From: Flavobacterium salmonis
GTDB lineage: Bacteria > Bacteroidota > Bacteroidia > Flavobacteriales > Flavobacteriaceae
DNA: 64,000 bases
Reading direction: 5' to 3'
Assembly (NCBI RefSeq): GCF_903819435.1
Contig: NZ_CAIJDP010000078.1
Span: 64,221-128,220 of the forward strand
This document shows, one piece after another, positions 43,470 through 52,369 of the stretch (the first letter of the stretch is position 1; every line of letters starts with the position of its first letter). Made by a program: the position numbers and the translations under genes. The notes beneath the pieces are model-generated. The model was not told the origin of the DNA. It did not search any database and worked only from the letters and a program-made list of their open reading frames with translations.

Positions 43470-43569
43470 TTTTCTGAATGAGTGATAAAATATGTATTAA
43501 AAAAACATCAATTCAGTAATTTATAACTTTAAAAAATAACAAAATAACAGTCTAAAAAAAGTTGTTTAA

Positions 43570-45474
43570 TTACACCAAAGAATAAACTGTAACACTTAAT
43601 GGCGGTAAAATTAATTCAACAGAAAAATCCCTTCCATCATAGGAAGAAGATTCAATCTGTAAAGTTCCTGGATTACCTACTCCACTTCCGCTGTAAAGAG
43701 GAGAATCAGTATTAAAAATTTCTTTTAGCTTTCCTTTGTGAGGAATTCCAATTCTATAATTTTCCCGAACTACCTGAGTAAGATTGCAAACAACAATCAA
43801 ATTTTCTTTAGAATTATTTCCCTTTCGGATATACGATATAACCGCATTTTGATGATCCGAATAATTAATCCACTCAAAACCTTCACCACTAAACTGTTTT
43901 TCATATAAAGCAGGCTGTGATTTGTACAATAAATTCAAATCGGTCACAATCTTTTTTATGCCTGAATGATAATCATACTGCAACAAATGCCAGTCGAGGC
44001 TGTTTTCAAAATTCCACTCGGCAGTCTGCCCAAATTCAGAACCCATAAATAATAATTTGGTTCCCGGATGGGTAAACATATAACCGTAAAGCAACCTTAA
44101 ATTGGCAAATTTCTGCCATTCATCGCCCGGCATTTTATAGACAATAGACTGTTTCCCATAAACCACTTCATCATGTGAAAAAGGCAGCATGAAATTTTCG
44201 GTAAATGCATATGTCATTGAAAAAGTCAAATCATTCTGATGATATTTTCGGTAAACGGTTTCTTTCTGAAAGTACTTTAAAGTGTCATGCATCCACCCCA
44301 TCATCCACTTCATTCCAAAGCCTAAGCCTCCTGTAAATGTTGGTCTGGAAACCATTGGAAAAGAAGTACTTTCTTCTGCAATTGTCTGAACACCTTGAAA
44401 ATTAGCGTAGATTACTTCATTAAATTCCTTAAGAAAACTGATAGTTTCTAAATTTTCATTTCCTCCATAAATATTAGGTTCCCATTCGCCATCGTTTCTG
44501 GAATAATCCAAATACAACATCGACGCTACAGCATCAACACGTAAACCGTCAACATGATAATTTTGAAGCCAAAAAACAGCATTACTGATTAAAAAAGCGC
44601 GAACTTCATTACGACCGTAATTAAAAACAAGGCTTTTCCAGTCGGGATGATATCCTTTTCTGCGATCCGGATGTTCATACAAATGTGAACCGTCAAAAAA
44701 TCCAAGCCCATGTGCATCATCAGGAAAATGGGATGGGACCCAATCTAAAATTACCCCAATTCCGGCCTGATGTAATTTATCTACCAACACCATAAAATCC
44801 TGTGGTTTTCCAAAACGGGAGGTTGGTGCAAAATAACCAACTAACTGATAACCCCATGATGGATCATAAGGATATTCCATAACAGGCATAAATTCTACAT
44901 GTGTAAAACCTGTTTCTTTAACATAAGTAACCAAATCGTCAGCCAATTCCAAATAGGTTAAAAACTTATTATCATTACCACGTTTCCAGGAGCCCAAATG
45001 TACTTCGTAAACCGAATAAGGTTTATCTAAAGCATTCTTTTCATTACGCGACTGCATCCAGTTTTCATCTTTCCAGCTATAATCTAAATCCCAGACTACA
45101 GAAGCAGTATGGGGTGGTTTTTCGCAGTATAAAGAAAAAGGATCTGATTTTTCAGTTACGATTCCGTCAATGTTAGACTGAATCTTGTATTTATAAAGTG
45201 CGCCTTTATCTAAATTTGGAATAAAGCCTTCCCAAATACCTGAAGAATCCCAACGTACCTGAAGTAAATGCTCACCCTGAGTCCAGTAATTAAAATCGCC
45301 TACAACCGAAACAGATTGTGCTGTTGGAGCCCAAACAGCAAAATAAACACCTTTAACCCCATTGACTTCAACTAAGTGTGCACCTAATTTTTCGTATAAT
45401 CTAAAGTGTTTTCCTGCCTTGAATAAATCGATATCAAAATCGGTAAATAGGGAATGCGTTATAACGTTGGACAT
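43570..45474 (-). CDS. glgB: 1,4-alpha-glucan branching enzyme
   Basis: GH13 enzyme making alpha-1,6 branches in glycogen. The 634-residue protein has a CBM48 N-terminal domain (about 20-115), a catalytic barrel with DGLRVDAVASMLYLDY (nucleophile Asp), TIAEEST (acid/base Glu) and FSHDEVV, and a C-terminal beta domain. Length is typical of the shorter GlgB class. It follows glgC with a 147-bp gap containing repeated TAGTAATTAGT words. Confidence 0.97.
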   Translation of the reverse strand: MSNVITHSLFTDFDIDLFKAGKHFRLYEKLGAHLVEVNGVKGVYFAVWAPTAQSVSVVGDFNYWTQGEHLLQVRWDSSGIWEGFIPNLDKGALYKYKIQSNIDGIVTEKSDPFSLYCEKPPHTASVVWDLDYSWKDENWMQSRNEKNALDKPYSVYEVHLGSWKRGNDNKFLTYLELADDLVTYVKETGFTHVEFMPVMEYPYDPSWGYQLVGYFAPTSRFGKPQDFMVLVDKLHQAGIGVILDWVPSHFPDDAHGLGFFDGSHLYEHPDRRKGYHPDWKSLVFNYGRNEVRAFLISNAVFWLQNYHVDGLRVDAVASMLYLDYSRNDGEWEPNIYGGNENLETISFLKEFNEVIYANFQGVQTIAEESTSFPMVSRPTFTGGLGFGMKWMMGWMHDTLKYFQKETVYRKYHQNDLTFSMTYAFTENFMLPFSHDEVVYGKQSIVYKMPGDEWQKFANLRLLYGYMFTHPGTKLLFMGSEFGQTAEWNFENSLDWHLLQYDYHSGIKKIVTDLNLLYKSQPALYEKQFSGEGFEWINYSDHQNAVISYIRKGNNSKENLIVVCNLTQVVRENYRIGIPHKGKLKEIFNTDSPLYSGSGVGNPGTLQIESSSYDGRDFSVELILPPLSVTVYSLV

Positions 45475-45479
45475 ATATT

Positions 45480-45610
45480 ATTAGTAATTAGTGAATAGTA
45501 CTTAGTAATTAGTTGTTGTTTATTGATGAGTAATAATGGTTCTTAGTAACAGTTCATTTATTTTAATGATTTTTCCTAGTAATTACCTCTCGCTAATCAC
45601 TACTTACTAA
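45480..45610. repeat. AT-rich repeats in glgC-glgB gap
   Basis: TTAGTAATTAGT occurs twice (near 45481 and 45504). Complementary words such as TAGTAATTACC and CTAATCACTACTTACT follow, so the gap can fold back on itself. It looks like a decayed palindromic repeat; no regulatory role is claimed. Confidence 0.4.
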
Positions 45611-45621
45611 AGGACTAAAAA

Positions 45622-46911
45622 TTAATCTATCCTGAAATTATCCGGAAGCACCACTCCTTTTTTAATGACAACAATACCATCTTTAATACTGTATAATTCA
45701 TTAGTGAAATTTTCTAAATGCTTACCTCCGTTAATATAGACATTATTTCCGATGCGTACATTTTTATCAACTAAAACATTTTTTATAAAGCAATTTTCTC
45801 CAATTCCAATATGTATCTTATTATTTATAGTGTCCTGATTCATTTCATCGAGATCCTGATAAAAATCATTCCCCATTACATACGAATGCTGAATAACAGT
45901 TCCGTCACCAATTCTGGAACGTATGCCAATTACAGAACTTTTTATTTCCTGTGCATTGATGATACAGCCTTCAGAAATTAGCGATTGATTAATATTTGAA
46001 TTTCTGAATTTTGATGGCGGTAATAATCTTGGGCGTGTGAAAATCTTGTTATCGTTATCAAATAAATTAAATTCTGGTATATCTGCAGTTAAACCAATGT
46101 TTGCTTCGAAAAAGGATTCTATATTTCCAATATCTGTCCAATATCCTTCATACTGATAACTCAGGATTTTATGTTTACCAACAGCTTGCGGAATAATTTC
46201 TTTACCAAAATCTTTGGTATCAGGATCTGACATCAAATCTTCCAATAATTGGCGGTTGAAAATATAAATTCCCATAGAAGCCAGGTATTTTTTTCCCTGA
46301 GCCTGCATTTGCTCGCTTACTTCCGATTCCCATTCTGGTAAAAGTGAAGCATTTGGTTTTTCGATAAAAGCTTCAATGCAGCTTTCATTATTGGTTTTTA
46401 AGATTCCAAATTCAGGAGCATCCTTTGCATTTACTGGCAACGTCGCAATAGAAATCGCAGCATCGGCAGCAATATGAGCGTCCAGCATTTCATTAAAATC
46501 CATTTGATACAACTGATCTCCGGAAAGTATTAAAGCATATTCAAAATCATGTTTTAAAAAATGTGACATACACTGACGAACAGCATCTGCAGTACCCTGA
46601 AACCAGGTTGGGTTATCAGGAGTTTGCTCGGCAGCTAAAATATCAACAAATGACTGACTGAAAATACTAAAATTGAAAGTGTTTTTAATATGCGCATTTA
46701 ATGAAGCCGAGTTAAACTGGGTCAAAACAAATATTTTAAAAATATCCGAATTGATACAATTGGATATCGGAATATCGACCAATCTGTATTTTCCACCAAT
46801 CGGAACAGCTGGTTTCGATCTGGTTTCTGTTAATGGATATAAACGTGATCCCTGACCACCTCCTAAAATAATAGCAACGACTCCCTTTTTGTTAACTTTC
46901 ATTTTTTTCAA
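45622..46911 (-). CDS. glgC: Glucose-1-phosphate adenylyltransferase
   Basis: Makes ADP-glucose, the committed step of glycogen synthesis. The 429-residue protein has the nucleotidyltransferase loop GGGQGSRLYPLTETRSKPAV, a substrate-lysine region FIEKP, and a C-terminal left-handed beta-helix of hexapeptide repeats (from about 300) used in allosteric control. Its ATG lies inside the end of glgA (20-bp overlap), which supports translational coupling. A start three codons later is possible. Confidence 0.97.
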   Translation of the reverse strand: MKKMKVNKKGVVAIILGGGQGSRLYPLTETRSKPAVPIGGKYRLVDIPISNCINSDIFKIFVLTQFNSASLNAHIKNTFNFSIFSQSFVDILAAEQTPDNPTWFQGTADAVRQCMSHFLKHDFEYALILSGDQLYQMDFNEMLDAHIAADAAISIATLPVNAKDAPEFGILKTNNESCIEAFIEKPNASLLPEWESEVSEQMQAQGKKYLASMGIYIFNRQLLEDLMSDPDTKDFGKEIIPQAVGKHKILSYQYEGYWTDIGNIESFFEANIGLTADIPEFNLFDNDNKIFTRPRLLPPSKFRNSNINQSLISEGCIINAQEIKSSVIGIRSRIGDGTVIQHSYVMGNDFYQDLDEMNQDTINNKIHIGIGENCFIKNVLVDKNVRIGNNVYINGGKHLENFTNELYSIKDGIVVIKKGVVLPDNFRID

Positions 46912-48319
46912 TTATTTGGTTATATATTTCGATATATTCTTGGCAAACTCTTTCCCAGGAATGATCTTTAGCCATCCCTCTTTTTATTATTTCATTGAAA
47001 TGATTCTTATCAGTATATAATTTTACAGCTCGATTAATCGAATAGCAAACATCCTCAACCGAAGCCTGATCATGACAGATTCCGTTTCCATTATCACCAA
47101 AATCAATTACTGTATCCCGTAAACCACCAGTTCTTCTTACTATTGGAATGGTTCCGTATCTCAAAGCATACATCTGGTTTAACCCGCAAGGCTCTACTCT
47201 TGAAGGCATTAAAATAAAGTCTGAACCTGCATAAATCAAATGCGCTAATTCTTCATTATAACCAATAAAAACATTATAATTTCCTTGATATTCTTCTTTT
47301 AACTGAACTAATTGACTTTCAATATCCGGGTTTCCCGATCCTAAAATCAGGATATTCAAATTTTTGAAATTCTCAGACAAAGACAACACAGAAGACTGAG
47401 GCAAAAGATCACCTCCTTTTTCATCAAACAATCTACCAATAAAACTAAACAAAGGCTTAGAAGAATCTAATTCGAATCGCTCACACAATTTTTCTTTATT
47501 CTTTTGTTTTCCAAAGTCAAAGTTTTCAATAGAATAATGTTCTTCCAGCATTTTATCAGTTAGCGGATTCCATACTTCGATATCTATTCCGTTCAAAATT
47601 CCTCTTGATTTGATCCGAACTTTATTAAATAATGATTCCAGTCCGTTTGCAGAAACATTAATTTCATCCAGATAACTTGGAGAAACCGTAGTCACTGCAC
47701 CAGCACATTTAATCGCTACTGCCAACGAATTCAAACAATTATCCCATTCCAGAAAACCGGCATGACGTACATCAAACTCCGGGATATAATTCATTTTATC
47801 ATGATTAAACCATCCCTGATACAATCCGTTATGAATAGTAATAACGGTTTTAACATTACTTAGAATTTCATATTTATAACAATACAGAAGCATAAACGGA
47901 ATTAATCCTGTATGATGATCATGACAGTTGATGACATCCGGAATTATATTCTCCTCTAAAATCCAGTTTAAAGTAGCAATTTGAAAGGATACAAAGCGTT
48001 CAATGTCATCTTCATAACCATAAACATTTGGCCTGTCAAATAATTCTTTTATTTCAATCAGATACAATTCATATCCTAATTTATCTGTTACTTCTTTTAA
48101 GACATTAAATGGAAAATCAAAATTCCCTAATACAACATTACCGGAATATACCGTTTCAAAAACATTTTCATTTTTAAATTTAGTATCATAACATGGAACT
48201 ACTACCCTGACTTCATGACCCGCTTTTTTTTGGTATTTAGGTAATGCGCCAACAACATCGGCCAAACCGCCCACTTTTGCCATTGGATAACACTCAGTAC
48301 TAATATGAAATATTTTCAT
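46892..48319 (-). CDS. glgA: Glycogen synthase
   Basis: GT5 enzyme extending alpha-1,4-glucan from ADP-glucose. The 475-residue protein has the N-terminal ADP-binding motif KVGGLADVVGALP (15-27), TIHNGLYQG, and the GT-B C-terminal motif MPSRVEPCGLNQMYALRYG. It is the first gene of the minus-strand run glgA-glgC-glgB-GH31. The next gene upstream is divergent, so the promoter should lie in 48320-48451; no clear TAnnTTTG box was found there. Confidence 0.97.
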   Translation of the reverse strand: MKIFHISTECYPMAKVGGLADVVGALPKYQKKAGHEVRVVVPCYDTKFKNENVFETVYSGNVVLGNFDFPFNVLKEVTDKLGYELYLIEIKELFDRPNVYGYEDDIERFVSFQIATLNWILEENIIPDVINCHDHHTGLIPFMLLYCYKYEILSNVKTVITIHNGLYQGWFNHDKMNYIPEFDVRHAGFLEWDNCLNSLAVAIKCAGAVTTVSPSYLDEINVSANGLESLFNKVRIKSRGILNGIDIEVWNPLTDKMLEEHYSIENFDFGKQKNKEKLCERFELDSSKPLFSFIGRLFDEKGGDLLPQSSVLSLSENFKNLNILILGSGNPDIESQLVQLKEEYQGNYNVFIGYNEELAHLIYAGSDFILMPSRVEPCGLNQMYALRYGTIPIVRRTGGLRDTVIDFGDNGNGICHDQASVEDVCYSINRAVKLYTDKNHFNEIIKRGMAKDHSWERVCQEYIEIYNQIIEKNES

Positions 48320-48451
48320 GTAAGACTTCTATTTATAAAATTGATACTAGATTCTATTAATATTAAAACTCTGATAATTTGTGGTACTTTTATGTTTTTT
48401 AAATTTAGGAAAAAATAAATAAAATTTAGCCTTGGAGTAAAATTTATCATT

Positions 48452-49321
48452 ATGCCAAAAAAAACACCAAATCCTACAAAATCTCTAAAAATCCCATTCT
48501 TTATTATTGTTTCTGTCAAATTATGTGCGATTATTTCCCATAAACTCGTTACGCTATATGCGGCTAAACTTTTTACAACACCAATAAAACATAAAATTCC
48601 GAAAAGAGAATTAAAAATGGATTCAGAAAGTATCCAAAACACACTTCATATTCCTGCTATACATAAAGATATTACGGTTTATGAATATGGAAAAAAAAAT
48701 AAAAAAATATTGCTGGTACACGGTTGGTCAGGAAGGGGAACGCAATTGTTCAAAATCGCTGATTCATTATTAGAAAATGGATATTCAATTGTGAGTTTTG
48801 ATGCTCCTGCCCACGGAAAATCTAAAGGCAGTACTACTATAATGTCTGAATTTATAGCCTCGATTTTAGAAATTGAAAACCAATATGGTCCTTTTGAAAT
48901 TGCTATTGGTCATTCATTAGGTGGAATGTCGGTTTTGAATGCACTCAAAAACGGCTTACGAGTTAAAAAAGCTGTAATCATTGGAAGTGGTGATATTGTA
49001 CAGAATATTTTGGATGATTTTATTTCTAAATTAAAGTTAAAACCCGAAATTAGTGTTCGTTTGCGTAATTACTTTGAAAAAAAATATCAGGTAAAGATGG
49101 ATGATTTTTCGGCGTATAAAGCCGCAAAAGAAATAGAAATTCCAGTCTTGGTAATTCATGACAAAAATGATCCGGAAGTTCCTGTAAAAGCTGGAATTCA
49201 CATTCATAATAATCTTCAAAACGGCAGTTTATACCTAACTGAAGGTTTAGGACACCGTAAAATTTTAGGAAATCATGATGTAATCAAAAAAATTTCAGAA
49301 TTCATTGGAGAACAACAATAA
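48452..49321 (+). CDS. Alpha/beta hydrolase
   Basis: The 289-residue hydrolase has the nucleophile elbow GHSLGG (Ser155), an oxyanion-loop region LLVHGWSGRGTQ, the acid near DKNDPEVP (about 237) and the His in GLGHRKILG. A hydrophobic stretch at about 16-30 may anchor it to the inner membrane. Substrate unknown. It is followed after 16 bp by endonuclease III on the same strand and is divergent from glgA. Confidence 0.88.
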   Translation: MPKKTPNPTKSLKIPFFIIVSVKLCAIISHKLVTLYAAKLFTTPIKHKIPKRELKMDSESIQNTLHIPAIHKDITVYEYGKKNKKILLVHGWSGRGTQLFKIADSLLENGYSIVSFDAPAHGKSKGSTTIMSEFIASILEIENQYGPFEIAIGHSLGGMSVLNALKNGLRVKKAVIIGSGDIVQNILDDFISKLKLKPEISVRLRNYFEKKYQVKMDDFSAYKAAKEIEIPVLVIHDKNDPEVPVKAGIHIHNNLQNGSLYLTEGLGHRKILGNHDVIKKISEFIGEQQ

Positions 49322-49337
49322 TTAAATTGAAATTGAC

Positions 49338-49988
49338 ATGGATTTATTTGGAGAAAAAAGAAATTGGGAACAAGATTTAAAACCCATTTTAAAAAAATAT
49401 AAGGGCAAAAAACATCCTTTGAATTATGAAAACACATATCAGTTATTGGTAATGGTTGTTTTATCAGCGCAGGATTCTGATGCGAATATCAACAATATAG
49501 CTCCAGATCTGTTTACTAAATTCCCAACATTAAAAAGTTTATCAAAAGCAGATTCAGAAACTTTTACACCATACGTCAGCAAAGTTCGTAATCATGCTAC
49601 CAAAACAAACTGGCTTTTAGAAATTGCCCGAACCATAAAAGATGACAAAAGTATTCCACTCACCATGAATGGACTTACCGTTTTGAAAGGTTTAGGAAGA
49701 AAATCTGCCAATGTGATTTTAAGGGAAACCGATCAGCCTGCAGAAGGCATTATCACTGACTTGCATGTAATTCGTGTTGCTCCCAGACTTGGAATTGCAC
49801 AGGAAAGCAAGGAAGGCAACAAAGTAGAAAAACAATTGATGGAAGCTTTACCAAAGAAAATCTGGTCAGAAATTGGTATGGCAATTTCTTTTTTAGGCAG
49901 GGAAATCTGTCGGCCACAACCTAAATGTGAAGAATGCGTTTTGAATGATATTTGTTATTATTTTCTACATCTTAAAAATGGAATTTGA
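49338..49988 (+). CDS. Endonuclease III-like DNA glycosylase
   Basis: The 216-residue HhH-GPD base-excision repair protein has a helix-hairpin-helix with catalytic-type Lys in LKGLGRKSANVIL, Asp in IITDLHVIRV, and a C-terminal 4Fe-4S loop with the pattern C-x5-C-x2-C-x5-C (CRPQPKCEECVLNDIC). Classical Nth has C-x6 in the first gap. It removes oxidised pyrimidines or is a close relative. Close spacing to the hydrolase gene suggests co-transcription. Confidence 0.9.
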   Translation: MDLFGEKRNWEQDLKPILKKYKGKKHPLNYENTYQLLVMVVLSAQDSDANINNIAPDLFTKFPTLKSLSKADSETFTPYVSKVRNHATKTNWLLEIARTIKDDKSIPLTMNGLTVLKGLGRKSANVILRETDQPAEGIITDLHVIRVAPRLGIAQESKEGNKVEKQLMEALPKKIWSEIGMAISFLGREICRPQPKCEECVLNDICYYFLHLKNGI

Positions 49989-49997
49989 TTGAACTAT

Positions 49998-50203
49998 ACC
50001 CGCTGGGTGAAATTAAAAATAAGTGTCAGGCTGAGTCCATTCGTCTTCGCTCAGGATAAACTTAGTCGAAGCCCTTTCGTATTCAAAAGCCTTCGACTCC
50101 GCTCAGGATGACATTAATTCCTTAAGTTATAAATGATATTTTACTCCCGATTTTATACTTTTTATAATCAAATCAATTTTTTTAATCAATTCACCCAACG
50201 GGT
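49998..50203. repeat. Nested intergenic repeat element with inverted ends
   Basis: This fills the longest gene-free stretch between endonuclease III and arsR. ACCCGCTGGGTGAA (49998-50011) and TTCACCCAACGGGT (50190-50203) are near-perfect inverted ends (one mismatch). Inside, 50021-50115 holds a second imperfect fold-back with the words GTCAGGCTGAG, CTCAGGAT, AGTCGAAG and CTTCGACTCCGCTCAGGATGA. That motif is widespread in Bacteroidota intergenic regions as I recall. Likely MITE- or REP-like. Confidence 0.7.
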
Positions 50204-50262
50204 TAACCTATCTCTTTAGATATAAAAAAATGTCATCATCAGTTTTTTTTCAAAAAAAAATT

Positions 50263-50279
50263 ATCGTAATATTGCAATA
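50263..50279. promoter_or_regulatory. Candidate ArsR operator 1
   Basis: ATCGTAATATTGCAATA matches 16 of 17 bases with 51212-51228 upstream of the DUF6428-like gene. The core is GYAATATTGC, an inverted repeat of the kind ArsR/SmtB repressors bind. It lies 13 bp before the arsR ATG and includes TAATATTG, close to a -7 box. Confidence 0.65.
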
Positions 50280-50292
50280 TAAAAATAAGATA

Positions 50293-50619
50293 ATGGGCGC
50301 AACTAAAACAGATCATTTTACCGATAAGCAAAATCAGATTGCTATAATTGCAAAAGCATTGGGGCATCCTGCCAGAATTGCCATCATTGAATACTTATTA
50401 AAAGTAGATACTTGTATATGCGGTGATATTGTAAATGAACTTCCTCTTGCACAACCTACAGTTTCTCAACACTTGAAAGAATTGAAAAACGCAGGTCTCA
50501 TCAAAGGAAACATTGAAGGAAATTCGATTTGCTATTGTATCGACGAAAAAACATTTGATACCTTAAAGGAATACTTTTCTAAAATTATCCTGACTGTTAC
50601 AAATCAAAAATGCTGTTAA
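50293..50619 (+). CDS. arsR: ArsR family metalloregulator
   Basis: The 108-residue winged-helix repressor has the metal-binding-type motif DTCICGDIVNELP with two Cys, the recognition helix AQPTVSQHLKELKNAGLI and a C-terminus ending in Cys-Cys. Start chosen at the ATG giving MGATKTDHF. The longer frame from 50230 would run through the operator and adds Lys/Ile-rich residues. It heads an arsenic operon and probably represses it at 50263-50279 and 51212-51228 until arsenite binds. Confidence 0.92.
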   Translation: MGATKTDHFTDKQNQIAIIAKALGHPARIAIIEYLLKVDTCICGDIVNELPLAQPTVSQHLKELKNAGLIKGNIEGNSICYCIDEKTFDTLKEYFSKIILTVTNQKCC

Positions 50620-50620
50620 T

Positions 50621-51190
50621 ATGGAAATTGCTTTTGTTATCTGTACAATATTATTAATCTTATATTCAGCATTAGCATTGTTTGATGGATTGTATTTACA
50701 TCTTTATAAATATCGTTTGCATGAAAATAAAGAGAGTAAATTTGAGCATCTCATGCATACTATAAGAGCCTTTTTATTTTCAGGTATTCTTTATACATTG
50801 TTTATTAGCATCGAAAATAACAAACTATTTATTATAGGTTTACTATTTATTCTTCTGGACATTTTTATAATGACTATCGATGCATTTGTAGAAAAAGACA
50901 GTCGGGAATTTATGGGTGGTCTACCTCGCTGGGAGTATATGATACATCTTTTGGTAAATGGTTTTCATTTTGCCGGTCTTGCTGTATTTCTAGTTCTTAA
51001 AATCAATCTTACAAAAGAAGGCATGGTGAGCTTGCAAAATAATTTTCAGGAATTTGAAAGTTATAATCTTTTTAAAATAATTGTTCTAAATATCTTACCT
51101 GGTTCAATTTTAATAGGCTTACTACATGTTTTGGTTTATATACCTGGATTCAATTTTTACTTTAGAAAAATCCAACTTAAGTGTTGTTAA
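50621..51190 (+). CDS. Membrane protein of the arsenic operon
   Basis: The 189-residue protein has five hydrophobic helices (about 3-25, 48-65, 67-88, 112-130 and 155-175) with His-rich loops (LYLHLYKYRLHE, FEHLMHT). It ends in KCC, like ArsR before it. It starts 1 bp after the arsR stop, so it belongs to the operon. I do not recognise the family. The Cys-Cys end and location hint at metalloid binding or transport. Confidence 0.78.
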   Translation: MEIAFVICTILLILYSALALFDGLYLHLYKYRLHENKESKFEHLMHTIRAFLFSGILYTLFISIENNKLFIIGLLFILLDIFIMTIDAFVEKDSREFMGGLPRWEYMIHLLVNGFHFAGLAVFLVLKINLTKEGMVSLQNNFQEFESYNLFKIIVLNILPGSILIGLLHVLVYIPGFNFYFRKIQLKCC

Positions 51191-51211
51191 AAACTTTTTT
51201 TCGCAACAAAA

Positions 51212-51228
51212 ATCGCAATATTGCAATA
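51212..51228. promoter_or_regulatory. Candidate ArsR operator 2
   Basis: ATCGCAATATTGCAATA contains the perfect palindrome GCAATATTGC and is 16/17 identical to the site before arsR. It lies 20 bp before the DUF6428-like ATG, in the only sizeable gap of the operon, so it probably marks a second, co-regulated promoter. Confidence 0.65.
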
Positions 51229-51247
51229 AACAATTAAATAAAAGATT

Positions 51248-51721
51248 ATGAAACTTTCAGAAATCAAACAAATACTGAATACTGTTGAAACAGTAAATTT
51301 TCAATTACCAAACGGAAGCTATGTTCCGGAATATTTTCATGTAACCGAAGTTGGTTTAATTACCAAAAACTTTATTGATTGTGGCGGAACGGTTCGCAAA
51401 GAAACTGTTGTTAATTTTCAGCTTTGGGATGCCAATGATTTTGAACATCGCTTAAAACCACAAAAACTCATTCATATTATCGAGCTTTCGGAAAAGGTTT
51501 TGGGAATTGAAGATTTTGAAATTGAAGTAGAATACCAAGACCATACTATTGGCAAATATGATTTAGACTTTAATGGTAAAGATTTTCAACTTCTTAATAA
51601 GCAAACGGCTTGTTTGGCTCAGGAAAATTGTGGAACTCCTAAAGAAAAATCTAAATTGAATCTTACCCAACTTCATACAGACAATACTAATTCCTGCACT
51701 CCTGGCGGAAGCTGCTGCTAA
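51248..51721 (+). CDS. DUF6428-like protein with Cys-Cys tail
   Basis: The 157-residue soluble protein matches what I know as DUF6428, an accessory family of Bacteroidota arsenic operons. It is beta-rich over about 20-115, with VNFQLPNGSYVPEYFHVTEVG-like segments. The C-terminal tail carries several Cys (ACLAQENCGTP, NSCTPGGSCC) suited to arsenite or thiol-metal binding. Preceded by its own candidate ArsR operator. Function not established. Confidence 0.82.
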   Translation: MKLSEIKQILNTVETVNFQLPNGSYVPEYFHVTEVGLITKNFIDCGGTVRKETVVNFQLWDANDFEHRLKPQKLIHIIELSEKVLGIEDFEIEVEYQDHTIGKYDLDFNGKDFQLLNKQTACLAQENCGTPKEKSKLNLTQLHTDNTNSCTPGGSCC

Positions 51722-51738
51722 TTTTTACATCTAAGAAA

Positions 51739-52368
51739 ATGCTAAATAAAGAAATCTTATTTCCTGAAATTGAACAAACCGTGTTATCTTTTGATTTTGA
51801 TGGAATTGACTTTGAACGCAAAAATATTTTGCAGCCGCTTATAGATTTTATTCAGTTTAAAGTTGACAGTAAAGAAGACATTCGCCTGAATTTAATTTGT
51901 ACACACAATTCCAGAAGAAGTCATTTATCGCAAATTTGGGCGCAAACGGCAGCCCATTATTACAGAATCAAAAATATTTTTTGCTATTCGGGAGGAACGG
52001 AAGCTACAGCAATGTTTCCAAAAGTTGCTGAAGTTTTAGAAAACACAGGTTTTAAAATTCAAAAACTTTCTCAGGAAAACAATCCCGTTTATGCCATAAA
52101 ATTTGCTGAGAATGCATCTCCAATTATTGGTTTTTCTAAAACTTATGATGATATATTCAATCCTGAAAGTGGTTTTGCTGCAATTATGACCTGCTCACAG
52201 GCTGACGAAGGCTGTCCGTTTATTGCAGGGGCAGAAAACAGAATTCCGATTATGTTTGAAGATCCAAAAGCTTTTGATAATACAGCACAGCAAACTGAGA
52301 AATATAAGGAACGTAGTCTTCAAATTGCAACTGAAATGTTTTATGTTTTCTCTCAAATAAAAAAATAA
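51739..52368 (+). CDS. Arsenate reductase-like low-MW phosphatase
   Basis: The 209-residue protein of the low-molecular-weight tyrosine phosphatase/ArsC (thioredoxin-type) fold has the catalytic P-loop CTHNSRRS (Cys54) and downstream cysteines in MTCSQADEGCPF that may serve as resolving thiols. An N-terminal extension of about 45 residues precedes the domain. In an operon with ArsR and ACR3, arsenate-to-arsenite reduction is the likely role. It is followed after 1 bp by the pump gene. Confidence 0.9.
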   Translation: MLNKEILFPEIEQTVLSFDFDGIDFERKNILQPLIDFIQFKVDSKEDIRLNLICTHNSRRSHLSQIWAQTAAHYYRIKNIFCYSGGTEATAMFPKVAEVLENTGFKIQKLSQENNPVYAIKFAENASPIIGFSKTYDDIFNPESGFAAIMTCSQADEGCPFIAGAENRIPIMFEDPKAFDNTAQQTEKYKERSLQIATEMFYVFSQIKK

Positions 52369-52369
52369 T

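Noticed and set aside
48316..48642. 108-residue minus-strand hydrophobic frame
   Set aside because: It is antisense to the start of the alpha/beta hydrolase gene, which has clear catalytic motifs.
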